A stretch of DNA of 23,066 bases, from contig JAVYAJ010000202.1 in NCBI GenBank assembly GCA_032229885.1, positions 1 through 23,066 of the forward strand, in the 5' to 3' direction. The notes beneath the pieces are model-generated. The model searched no databases. It saw only the letters and a list, made by a program, of their open reading frames with translations, and had not been told where the DNA came from. Positions 12,664 through 18,864 of the stretch are shown here, piece by piece. Made by a program: the position numbers and the translations under genes. Positions within the stretch are counted from its first letter, which is position 1. Every line of letters starts with the position of its first letter. The DNA is from Anammoximicrobium sp032229885 (lineage in GTDB: Bacteria > Planctomycetota > Planctomycetia > Pirellulales > Pirellulaceae).

Positions 12664-14394
12664 CTAGTTGGCGTCGATGAGGCAGCGCTCGATCCGCAGC
12701 ATGGCACCGTCGTCGCGCCGCCATTCGCGACCGAGATACGAACCGGTGAGTTGCGCAAGCCCCGCGTAAATGGCTCCTTCGATCCCACTGGCTTTCGTCG
12801 CCAGCGGCAACGTGATGCGGGCGTCGCGGAGCGTGAAGTAGGGCCGCTGCTGGTCGGGAAACGTGCCGTAGTCGATGACGTAGCCGGTAAAATCGTCCTC
12901 CCACGCCGCAACTACAAAAAACAGCAATGCCTGCTGCACATCGACGAACATCGTCAGGTGACTGCAGCCGATCGGCACCTCGCCGCGCCGCATCCGATTC
13001 GTCTTCCCGGCGATCTGATCCGCCGTCAGCTCATCGCTCTCGGCCGTTTCGACCGGCAGCGGCTCGTTCTGGTACTCGGCAAAGAAGGCTGCTTCGTCCT
13101 GCAGCTTCAGGTTCATCGCATGCTGGATCGCGGACAGCTCGTCGTGATTGAACCGCTCGGGCCAGGCGATCTCGGCACCGGCGTCCATCGCTGCCCGCCG
13201 TTCGGCATAGAACGCCGTCGCCAGCTGCAGGTCGCCGCGGGTTCGCAGGCTCTCGGCCCGAAGCTCACCGTAGCGCTGCCAGAGCTTCTCGTCGCTGGGG
13301 AAGGAGTACACCATCTTCGTCCGCTCGCCGTTCCACTCCGGATGCTTGTCGCGCGAGAGGATGTTGTCGGCCATGTCGCTCGGGCGGATCACCGTGCAGG
13401 GCATGATCCCGGAGATCTTCTTGCCGGGACCGGCGAGGCCCAGGATCGCGCCGGCCAGAATGCTTTCGCGCGTGGCGCACTGCGAGAGCGAACGCGCCGA
13501 TTCATCGGTCTGCGGGTCGTCGATCACGACGAGCGACGGGCGAACCGTCTGGCCGTCCGATCGTTTGTACTTCATGCCGCGGATGCGGCCCGTGATACCG
13601 GCGACTTTGATGATCGCGCCGCTGGCCGTGCTCCCCGGCATCGTGGGCAGCACGACCTCGCGGGCCGTCCAGCCGATGTGCGTTCGCTCGCCTTTGTAAA
13701 GTTGGCCGTTGCAGCGGTTGGCAATGCCGTCGAGGCACTGGATGGGGTACACGACTTCGGGATAGTCCTCGAGCAGCAAGTCGTTGCCGTCGAGTTCCAT
13801 TTTGATCGACTCGAGCATGTCCATCGCATGGCCTTCGTCCGAACCGATCAGGCAGACGAACTCGCGGTGCCCGTTGAGCACGGCCCAGATGCAGGCGCAT
13901 TCACAAATCGTCGTCTTGCCCGATCCTCGCGGCATCGCCATCGCGAACAATCCGCCGCGCAGCACGGCCTGTTCAATCTTGCCAATCACCTTCAAGTGGT
14001 CCGGCGACCACGGCAAGTGAAACGTGAGCGGGAAATACGACTCGCAGAAGAAGCGGAAGTCGGTCGCCGCCCTCGCCTTGCGGCCGGCGTTCGCGACCTC
14101 CGGCAATTCGCCGATGTCCCGGCCGGCGATGACCAGCGCGACGTTGCGAGCGCGAGCACGATCCTTGAGCTTCTCGTAGGGATCGCCGGCGGGCTCGGGT
14201 TGTGGAGCGTGTCGAACGTCGATGAGCCACGCCACGTATCGCAGCAGATCGACGTAACGCGCATCGCCGATCCGCATGCCGGCCCGCGTGCGGTGGCGGT
14301 GCAGTTGCCGCTCGTTGATGACCTCGCCCAGCGGCGTCGAGTTCAGCAAGCGGCATAGTTCGCTCGGTCGTAGTTTGCGCGGGTCAGTCGCCAC
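12664..14394 (-). CDS. Phage terminase large subunit, ATPase part, ending at a premature amber stop
   Basis: The 576-residue product powers DNA packaging into phage capsids. Residues 1-60 form a small helical lead unique to this family. The ATPase has Walker A PRGSGKTT (155-162) and Walker B LVVIDDPQ (288-295). The nuclease domain starts near 490 (LTMFVDVQQ) but is interrupted: the frame reads IDAN-TAG-GSSTDVV, where a Trp codon (TGG) would fit the pattern. A single G-to-A change explains it, and the frame continues intact for 180 more codons. The start is GTG at 14394, with an 11-bp overlap with the upstream small gene. Several other genes in the window end in TAG, so reassigned TAG is unlikely. 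It is probably a recent loss of function, or a sequencing error. Confidence 0.85.
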   Translation of the reverse strand: MATDPRKLRPSELCRLLNSTPLGEVINERQLHRHRTRAGMRIGDARYVDLLRYVAWLIDVRHAPQPEPAGDPYEKLKDRARARNVALVIAGRDIGELPEVANAGRKARAATDFRFFCESYFPLTFHLPWSPDHLKVIGKIEQAVLRGGLFAMAMPRGSGKTTICECACIWAVLNGHREFVCLIGSDEGHAMDMLESIKMELDGNDLLLEDYPEVVYPIQCLDGIANRCNGQLYKGERTHIGWTAREVVLPTMPGSTASGAIIKVAGITGRIRGMKYKRSDGQTVRPSLVVIDDPQTDESARSLSQCATRESILAGAILGLAGPGKKISGIMPCTVIRPSDMADNILSRDKHPEWNGERTKMVYSFPSDEKLWQRYGELRAESLRTRGDLQLATAFYAERRAAMDAGAEIAWPERFNHDELSAIQHAMNLKLQDEAAFFAEYQNEPLPVETAESDELTADQIAGKTNRMRRGEVPIGCSHLTMFVDVQQALLFFVVAAWEDDFTGYVIDYGTFPDQQRPYFTLRDARITLPLATKASGIEGAIYAGLAQLTGSYLGREWRRDDGAMLRIERCLIDAN

Positions 14395-14608
14395 GTCGGT
14401 CTCCAGCGCTGCGCCCCATCTCGCGAACGAGCCACGCTGCGTAATGCACGAGGTTCAAGGTTCCGTCCCGGTTCCGCGGCGCGCCGGCTTCCACGTCGGC
14501 GGCGATCTGTTCCGCGGGCACGCGGACCTTGGCCGCCGCCGATAGCAGCTTCGCCGCCTGCTCAACTGAAAGGCGATTGGGGTCCAGCGGCGCTCTCTCG
14601 CCGTTCAT
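14384..14608 (-). CDS. Small phage protein upstream of the terminase (unknown function)
   Basis: The 74-residue hydrophilic protein contains LSVEQAAKLLSAAAKVRVPAEQIAADVEAG and NLVHYAAWLVREM. The first part reads like a helix-turn-helix or a terminase-small-subunit-like DNA-binding segment, and the end resembles residues 45-58 of the terminase large subunit (DLLRYVAWLID). The start is ATG 14608, chosen because AGGGGG lies six bases before it; longer forms run into non-coding repeats. It overlaps the terminase start by 11 bp, so the two are co-translated. By position it could be the terminase small subunit, but that is inference from context. Confidence 0.65.
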   Translation of the reverse strand: MNGERAPLDPNRLSVEQAAKLLSAAAKVRVPAEQIAADVEAGAPRNRDGTLNLVHYAAWLVREMGRSAGDRRGD

Positions 14609-14889
14609 TGCCGACCCCCTTGCGCCAGAACTCGCCAAGTGGGCCAACCCGTGGCCACGTCGCGTACCGCGCGGGCGTTGGGCGTCGCGTGGGGCCAACG
14701 GCGTCGCCCGACGCGACACGTGGCCAACGGGGTGAAGGCAGGGCGCAGTTTGCCCCGTTTGACTCGCGAAAAAACCTGCTGGATTCCGGCGGAATCGGGC
14801 CAAACAGCGCTTGCTGCGTTTCGCCCCGCATGGCTGATGTGTGACTGTCGCCACGCGATTCGTAACCACCAACGCAACGGAGAAAAACG
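14609..14889. promoter_or_regulatory. Divergent intergenic region with GGCCAAC / GTGGCCACG repeats
   Basis: The 281 bp separate the minus-strand packaging genes from the plus-strand small genes and must hold promoters for both, though I find no convincing pair of boxes. Repeats visible: GTGGGCCAACCCGTGGCC from 14639, GGCCAACG at 14693-14700 and again at 14722-14729, and CGCGACACGTGGCCA at 14712-14726. The last is the exact reverse complement of 18462-18476. Long reading frames on both strands cross this gap but show no conserved protein features. Confidence 0.45.
14782..14796. promoter_or_regulatory. Perfect palindrome, possible operator
   Basis: GATTCCGGCGGAATC has two exact 7-bp half-sites around one central base. 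It lies in the divergent gap, between the repeat cluster and the plus-strand gene start, where a repressor controlling one or both directions would bind. No binding protein can be named. Confidence 0.35.
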
Positions 14890-15117
14890 ATGAACGCCAA
14901 CCGAAAGAAGAAGCCAAACCTGACCGCCGAGGCCGCCTACGAGAACGCCCACCTGGTCGCCCATGACCTGGTGGAACGCATCGGCGAGTTGCTCTTCGAC
15001 CTGCCCGCGCCCGGCAACGACGAACACCCGATCAACTGGGCCGACGTGGGCAGCGTCAACGAAGTCAACAACCGCCTCTCGGCAATCATCGCCTTTCTCG
15101 ACGGCACCGAAGAGTAA
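14890..15117 (+). CDS. Small hypothetical phage protein
   Basis: The 75-residue product is acidic after a basic N-terminus (NANRKKKPN) and probably helical: AYENAHLVAHDLVERIGELL, then a proline-containing turn and a second helix NEVNNRLSAIIAFLD. GGAG at 14879-14882 precedes the ATG by seven bases. No motif is recognised. Its leader shares the 12-mer GTAACCACCAAC with the next gene, which suggests that the two belong to one set. It is the first of four small plus-strand genes that run against the surrounding minus-strand modules. Confidence 0.65.
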   Translation: MNANRKKKPNLTAEAAYENAHLVAHDLVERIGELLFDLPAPGNDEHPINWADVGSVNEVNNRLSAIIAFLDGTEE

Positions 15118-15144
15118 CCACCAACCACGAAAGGAGCCTTGACC

Positions 15145-15408
15145 ATGACCATCGACGAATTGATCGAACGCCTGGAAGACTACCGCGACGAGATCGGCGG
15201 CGACGCCGAGGTGCGTCTTATGACGCAGAGCAATTGGCCGTTCGAAAACGGCATCTTCGGATTGGCGTCGGGCCAAGAGATCAACGACGCGGCCGACGAT
15301 GACGACCCGAACGACGACGGCGATGTGGACGCGGACCAAGTGGTCTACATCTGCGAAGGCGAACAACTTTGCTACGGGACCAAGCGGGCCTGGCAAGCCG
15401 CCCACTAA
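15145..15408 (+). CDS. Small acidic hypothetical protein
   Basis: The 87-residue protein begins MTIDELIERLEDYRDEIGGD, has a conserved-looking centre EVRLMTQSNWPFENGIFGLA, a highly acidic linker (DDDDPNDDGDVDAD) and an end VVYICEGEQLCYGTKRAW. I recall near-identical small proteins in planctomycete genomes, all without known function. AAGGAG at 15131-15136 sits eight bases before the ATG at 15145; an in-frame TTG at 15139 is too close to that site to be used. No membrane segment or catalytic motif is visible. Confidence 0.7.
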   Translation: MTIDELIERLEDYRDEIGGDAEVRLMTQSNWPFENGIFGLASGQEINDAADDDDPNDDGDVDADQVVYICEGEQLCYGTKRAWQAAH

Positions 15409-15432
15409 AGCCGAAACGCCCTCACGGGCGTC

Positions 15433-15453
15433 GCGGCGGGTGGTTCCCGCCGC
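15433..15453. other. Stable hairpin in a gene leader
   Basis: GCGGCGGG (15433-15440) pairs perfectly with CCCGCCGC (15446-15453) around the loop TGGTT. It lies between the acidic small protein and the HARE-HTH gene, 52 bp before the latter's start. There is no T-run, so it is more likely an mRNA processing or attenuation structure than a full terminator. Confidence 0.45.
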
Positions 15454-15504
15454 CTGATGATGGCAGCCGATCCATCGCGAACGATTTCCACAAGGAGCCA
15501 GATC

Positions 15505-15867
15505 ATGGCAACCAAGAAGACCACCACGAAGAAGGCCGCCGCCCCGAAGACGACCAAGTCCGCGAAGGCGAAGAAGGCCGCTCCGGCGAAGGCGGCTCGC
15601 ACCGCGACCACCAGCGCCAATGGGGAAGCGAAGGAGAAGAAGCTCAGCGCGATCGACGCCGCCGCGAAGGTGCTGGCGGAATCCAAGACCGCGATGAACG
15701 CTAAGGAGATGATCGAGGCGATGGCCGCCAAGAACCTCTGGACCAGCCCCGGCGGCAAGACGCCGCACGCGACGCTGTACAGCGCCATCCTGCGCGAGAT
15801 CAACACGAAGGGAAGCGACGCCCGCTTCACGAAGACCGAACGCGGCAAGTTCGCCGCCAACGGCTAA
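15505..15867 (+). CDS. HARE-HTH winged-helix protein with histone-H1-like Lys/Ala-rich tail
   Basis: The 120-residue protein has two parts. Residues 1-48 are almost only Lys, Ala and Thr, with repeats such as KKTTTKKAAAPKTTK and AKAKKAAPAKAA, like the tails of bacterial histone-H1-like proteins that coat DNA. Residues 49-118 match the HARE-HTH winged helix: LSAIDAAAKVLAES, MNAKEMIEAMAAKNLW, then a wing with TPHATLYSAILREI and a final FTKTERGKFA. That domain links chromatin and transcription factors across life. The ATG at 15505 is chosen because AAGGAG at 15492-15497 precedes it; an upstream ATG at 15457 lacks one. A strong terminator follows. It probably binds DNA non-specifically and may organise the phage genome or alter host transcription. 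Confidence 0.82.
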   Translation: MATKKTTTKKAAAPKTTKSAKAKKAAPAKAARTATTSANGEAKEKKLSAIDAAAKVLAESKTAMNAKEMIEAMAAKNLWTSPGGKTPHATLYSAILREINTKGSDARFTKTERGKFAANG

Positions 15868-15890
15868 CGTCCGCGACGGGTTCCGCCCCA

Positions 15891-15922
15891 ACGCCCCCGG
15901 TTCGCCACCGTGGGGCGTTTTC
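15891..15922 (+). terminator. Rho-independent terminator after the HARE-HTH gene
   Basis: ACGCCCC (15891-15897) pairs with GGGGCGT (15912-15918), extended inside by CGGT against ACCG around a short loop, and followed by TTTTCT. It begins 23 bp after the HARE-HTH stop on the same strand. Confidence 0.8.
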
Positions 15923-16170
15923 TCGTTGGTGGGCGTACCGGCCAACGAACCGCAGACGACGCCGACCACGGCTACGCCGCGGTGCCCGGGGCCAACCGGG
16001 GCGACGACGGGCGGCAACGGGCCCGCCGCGTCCAACCCGCCACGACCAACGCCAACCAAGATTCTGCCGCCGCCCCCCTTGATGTTTTTTCGCCCGCACT
16101 GCTCATCAAGTCGAGTGCGGTGCCCGCCGGCGTAGGGCGGGCCGCGACGCCAACTCCAGGAGAACGAACG
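15923..16170. other. Repeat-bearing intergenic gap
   Basis: No gene is supported in these 248 bp. GGCCAACG (15940-15947) and GGCCAACC (15990-15997) recall the repeats of the gaps at 14609-14889 and 18297-18858. The promoter of the next small gene must lie here, but no clear boxes were found. A long minus-strand frame crosses it but is low-complexity and lacks protein features. Confidence 0.4.
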
Positions 16171-16365
16171 ATGCGATACCGAATCGAATTGGCCGACGAC
16201 TTGATGCACGTCCTCGACGAGGACGGCAACGGCTACGACGCTCTTGTCATCCGCCGTGACAATGCGAAAGAAGCCGAAGCGAAGATCGACGAGTGGGCGG
16301 CGGAATACAAGATCGACCCGCGACGCGCCAAACGCGAACTGCGGGATCTGATCCGCCGAATGTAA
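16171..16365 (+). CDS. Small hypothetical phage protein
   Basis: The 64-residue charged protein starts with a likely beta strand (MRYRIELADDLMHVLDEDGN), then NGYDALVIRRDNAKEAEAKI and a basic helical end RRAKRELRDLIRRM. AGGAG at 16158-16162 lies eight bases before the ATG. A longer open frame upstream has only proline- and threonine-rich repeat-derived sequence, so the ATG at 16171 is preferred. A terminator hairpin lies 31 bp beyond its stop. No family is recognised. Confidence 0.65.
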   Translation: MRYRIELADDLMHVLDEDGNGYDALVIRRDNAKEAEAKIDEWAAEYKIDPRRAKRELRDLIRRM

Positions 16366-16376
16366 TCGACTGACGA

Positions 16377-16748
16377 TCATCGCGCCTCCCCGTCGACCCC
16401 GGCCTCGGCCGGGGTTTTCTCGTCGTTGTCCGGGGCGACGTACCGCACCGGAATGCCGTACTCGGCGGCGATCCGAATCTCGGACTGGACGCCGACGCTT
16501 TCGCGCCAACCGTCGAGCGTCAGCACGACCACCTCGTCGCATCGCGCCAACTGGTGCCGGTCGAACGGCTCCCAAAATCGCCAGTCGGTCGGCAGCCCAT
16601 ACGTGCAGATGCAATGGCCGTGCGCGATCGGAGAAAAGACCGCCTGGCCGGTTCGCATGAACTGCGCCGCCGCGCGGCACGCCTCGCGGAAACGCCGCTC
16701 GCGCACCGTCGGGTCCGGATGTGAGTACGGGCTGGCCAGATAGATCAC
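16377..16748 (-). CDS. DUF1937 family protein (nucleoside deoxyribosyltransferase-like fold)
   Basis: The 123-residue product starts MIYLASPYSHPDPTVRERRF, the hallmark of DUF1937, and continues with VFSPIAHGH, DWRFWEPFD and the segment CDEVVVLTLDGWRESVGVQ. The YLASPYS motif and the E-S-x-G-x-x-x-E pattern (ESVGVQSE) are shared with nucleoside 2-deoxyribosyltransferase-like enzymes, which suggests nucleotide handling; activity is not established for this family. The start is a GTG overlapping the stop of the ParB-methyltransferase gene by GTGA (16745-16748), so it is translationally coupled to it. The last residues are encoded through the terminator of the convergent plus-strand gene. Confidence 0.82.
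   Translation of the reverse strand: MIYLASPYSHPDPTVRERRFREACRAAAQFMRTGQAVFSPIAHGHCICTYGLPTDWRFWEPFDRHQLARCDEVVVLTLDGWRESVGVQSEIRIAAEYGIPVRYVAPDNDEKTPAEAGVDGEAR
16397..16420 (+). terminator. Terminator of the plus-strand small genes, inside the DUF1937 coding end
   Basis: CCCCGGCC (16397-16404) pairs with GGCCGGGG (16407-16414), followed on the plus strand by TTTTCT. It serves the convergent gene ending at 16365 although it lies within the 3' coding part of the minus-strand DUF1937 gene. Confidence 0.7.
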
Positions 16749-18139
16749 GCCGTCACCTCCTCGATTGCCACGCGCTCGGCCTTCTTGCCGGTGAACTTCT
16801 CGAACCGCTGCACGATCACGTCGCAGTACAGCGGGTCGAGTTCCATGAGAAACGCTTTGCGACCCGTCTGTTCGGCGGCGATCAGCGTGCTGCCGCTGCC
16901 GCCGAACAGATCGATGACGTTCTCGCCGGCGCGGGACGAGAACTGCATGGTCCGCGCGGCCAGCTCGACGGGCTTCTCGGTGAGATGCACCATCGATTGC
17001 GGGTTGACCTTCTTAACGTGCCACAGATCGAGCGCGTTATTGGGGCCGAAGAACTCGTGGCCCGCTCCTTCCTTCCAGCCGTAGAATGCGAGCTCGAAGC
17101 ACCCCATAAAATCTTTGCGAGTCAAGACGGGATGCTGCTTGTCCCACACGATGCCTTGCGAGAAGTAGAGGCCATGCTTCTTGAGGAACGGCGGGTAGTT
17201 GCCGAGGTTCGCGTAGCCGCCCCACACATAGAAGCTGCGCCCGGGCAGCAGTACGCGGGCCAGGTTGCCGAACCAAGCATCAAGCAGCCGGTCGAACTCG
17301 CCGTCGGTAACGAAGTCGTTGGCCAGCGGCCGATCCTTGGCTCGCAGCTTCTTGCCGGTCGGCTTCGACTTCTCCGGATGCCGCGCCAGGTCGAGCCCCT
17401 GGTGGTGCAGCTTCGACGGCACCTTCGTCTTGCCGCGGGCGATGTCGAACGCCGCGTTGCCTTGTCCCGACCGAAGCTTCTTGGCCGCCGCATCGTTCGA
17501 GAACGAACTCAGGCCGGCGGCGATGGCGTTATTGCTGCGCGGCTCAACCCGTACATTATACGGCGGGTCTGTCGAAACCAGATGAATCACCGCGCCGTCG
17601 AGCAGGCGGTCCACGTCCTCGGGTTTGCTGCTGTCGCCGCAGAGCAGGCGATGGTTGCCGAGCACCCACAGGTCGCCCGGTTGTGTGATCGCCTCGTCGG
17701 GCGGTGCGGGCACCTCGTCGGGACCGGTGAGGCCTTCTTGCAAATCACTACCGAGCAGCTTGGCGAGTTCGTCCTGGTCGAAGCCGAGCAAGCCGAGGTC
17801 GTAATCGGCCGCTTGCAACTCACCGAGTTCGATGGGCAGCAGATCGTAGTTCCACTCGGCCAGCGACGCCGTTTGGTTGTCGGCGATCCGATACGCGCGA
17901 ATCTGTTCGGGGGACAGATCCTTGGCAACATGAACAGGAACCTTTTCGAGCCCCAGCTTTTGCGCCGCCTTCCAGCGGGTGTGCCCGCAGATGATCACGC
18001 CTTCCGCATCAACCACGATGGGCTGGCGGAAACCAAACTCGCGGAGTGACGCCGCGACGGCATCCACCGCGTCGTCATTGACGCGCGGGTTGTTGGGGTA
18101 CGGTTTGATTTCCGACAGCGGGCGAAGTTCGATTTTCAT
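16745..18139 (-). CDS. ParB-domain / DNA methyltransferase fusion (phage type)
   Basis: The 464-residue protein joins an N-terminal ParB/sulfiredoxin-like domain (residues 1-95, with PNNPRVN and the GHTR motif at 52-55) to a beta-class DNA methyltransferase: DPPYN at 191-195 and FGGSGST at 412-418. Such fusions are frequent in phages and modify phage DNA against host restriction, using S-adenosylmethionine to methylate adenine-N6 or cytosine-N4; the DPPY motif fits adenine better. Between the motifs lies a Lys-rich insert around 230-270 that may form the target-recognition part. An AAGGA lies upstream of the ATG at 18139. It overlaps the small membrane protein gene by 65 bp and the DUF1937 gene by 4 bp. 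It is unrelated in architecture to the island's Mod. Confidence 0.9.
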   Translation of the reverse strand: MKIELRPLSEIKPYPNNPRVNDDAVDAVAASLREFGFRQPIVVDAEGVIICGHTRWKAAQKLGLEKVPVHVAKDLSPEQIRAYRIADNQTASLAEWNYDLLPIELGELQAADYDLGLLGFDQDELAKLLGSDLQEGLTGPDEVPAPPDEAITQPGDLWVLGNHRLLCGDSSKPEDVDRLLDGAVIHLVSTDPPYNVRVEPRSNNAIAAGLSSFSNDAAAKKLRSGQGNAAFDIARGKTKVPSKLHHQGLDLARHPEKSKPTGKKLRAKDRPLANDFVTDGEFDRLLDAWFGNLARVLLPGRSFYVWGGYANLGNYPPFLKKHGLYFSQGIVWDKQHPVLTRKDFMGCFELAFYGWKEGAGHEFFGPNNALDLWHVKKVNPQSMVHLTEKPVELAARTMQFSSRAGENVIDLFGGSGSTLIAAEQTGRKAFLMELDPLYCDVIVQRFEKFTGKKAERVAIEEVTA

Positions 18140-18296
18140 AGCGGCATCCTTGGCGAAACGGGTTGAACGAAAACAGCAAGCAAACGATCACGGCGAACCA
18201 GAGCAGGTTCCAGAAGAAGCTCTCAACTCCGCGGGTGGCGGGGATGACCACTTCGTTCCAGTAATGCTGGCGGTCGCGTTGCGGCGATTCCGACAT
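18075..18296 (-). CDS. Small single-pass membrane protein
   Basis: The 73-residue product has a polar N-terminus (MSESPQRDRQHYWNEVV), one hydrophobic segment FFWNLLWFAVIVCLLFSF at about residues 27-44, and a polar end. AAGGAG seven bases before the ATG at 18296 supports the start; a longer frame upstream adds only Cys/Arg-rich shadow sequence. Its last 65 bp overlap the ParB-methyltransferase gene in another frame, which is unusually long and leaves the exact 3' end open to doubt. The function is unknown. A small phage membrane protein could be a holin-like or superinfection-exclusion protein, but nothing here proves it. Confidence 0.55.
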   Translation of the reverse strand: MSESPQRDRQHYWNEVVIPATRGVESFFWNLLWFAVIVCLLFSFNPFRQGCRYENRTSPAVGNQTVPQQPARQ

Positions 18297-18858
18297 GGAC
18301 TTTCTCCTTGGGACGTTCGGACAACGAAAACAAACTCTGCTGCAAATGGTGGCTGTTCCCGCGTGCCTCACCTGATGATTTCCGCCGGGAAGTACCTATT
18401 GGCCGGCCCGCTACTGGTCTTTCGGTCCGCCAGTTTGGCAGACGCCGCGTGGGCCAACGGGTGGCCACGTGTCGCGTCGTTGGGAACGGGCGACGGACGG
18501 GGCCAAGCCTGGGCGACGTCGCCAACGTGGGCCAAACGTGGCGACCTCGCGGCGAGTGGCGGGACTTCTTTACTTCTTTCCCCACCCCTCCCTCACGTGC
18601 GCTCTCACGCGCGTACGCGCGGGCATATACGCGGGTATGGGTGAAGGAAGAAAGAAGTAGTGTGAATACATATATCTGCGTGACGGGGTGAAAGAAGAAA
18701 GAACCCGCAGAGGCCGTGATTGGCGGCACTTCCGCTTCGCTTCCTTCACTTCTTTCACGCCTGGTTTGCATCATCTGGCCCCGTTCTTGTTTCACCGCTG
18801 TTTCTCCGATTGATGGCTTCCTTCACCGGCATGGCGCGTTGGCCAGGCCGAACTTCTT
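18297..18858. other. 562-bp gene-free, repeat-rich region downstream of the primase gene
   Basis: Three blocks are visible. GTGGGCCAACGGGTGGCC followed by ACGTGTCGCG (18449-18476) is a near copy of 14639-14664. Around 18500-18540 degenerate GCCAAC/GCCAAAC units follow. From 18564 to 18864 a cluster of CTTCTTTCAC-type repeats occurs on both strands with a GCGCGTACGCGC palindrome. Reading frames on both strands are low-complexity and have no conserved features. It could be a phage replication origin or regulatory region. Confidence 0.5.
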
Positions 18859-18864
18859 TCACGC
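18564..18864. repeat. Cluster of GTGAAAGAAG / CTTCTTTCAC repeats with a long inverted repeat
   Basis: GTGAAAGAAG is exact at 18688-18697, and its reverse complement is exact at 18749-18758 and 18853-18862; ACTTCTTTCACGC is a perfect 13-bp direct repeat (18748-18760, 18852-18864). TACTTCTTTC (18571-18580) and GAAAGAAGTA (18650-18659) form the arms of an inverted repeat around a GC-rich centre. The last copy overlaps the primase stop codon. They could be iterons, or decayed codons of a V-K-E repeat tail once encoded by the primase gene. Confidence 0.55.

Noticed and set aside
12664..12666. Genome-wide amber recoding by the phage
   Set aside because: TAG terminates several other genes in the window, including the phage zinc-ribbon gene ending at 22799, and the missing residue fits Trp by one-base change rather than the Gln usual in recoded phages.
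12592..14358. Long plus-strand frame of 588 codons opposite the terminase
   Set aside because: It is the antisense shadow of a gene with clear Walker motifs; its translation is low-complexity and shows no motifs, as expected in high-GC DNA.
14605..16680. Minus-strand frame of 691 codons
   Set aside because: It spans four plus-strand genes with good ribosome sites and two terminators, and its translation is Gly/Arg/Val-rich without domain features.
16721..18049. Plus-strand frame of 442 codons opposite the ParB-methyltransferase
   Set aside because: The minus strand encodes a complete fusion with GHTR, DPPY and FGGSG motifs; the plus frame has none.
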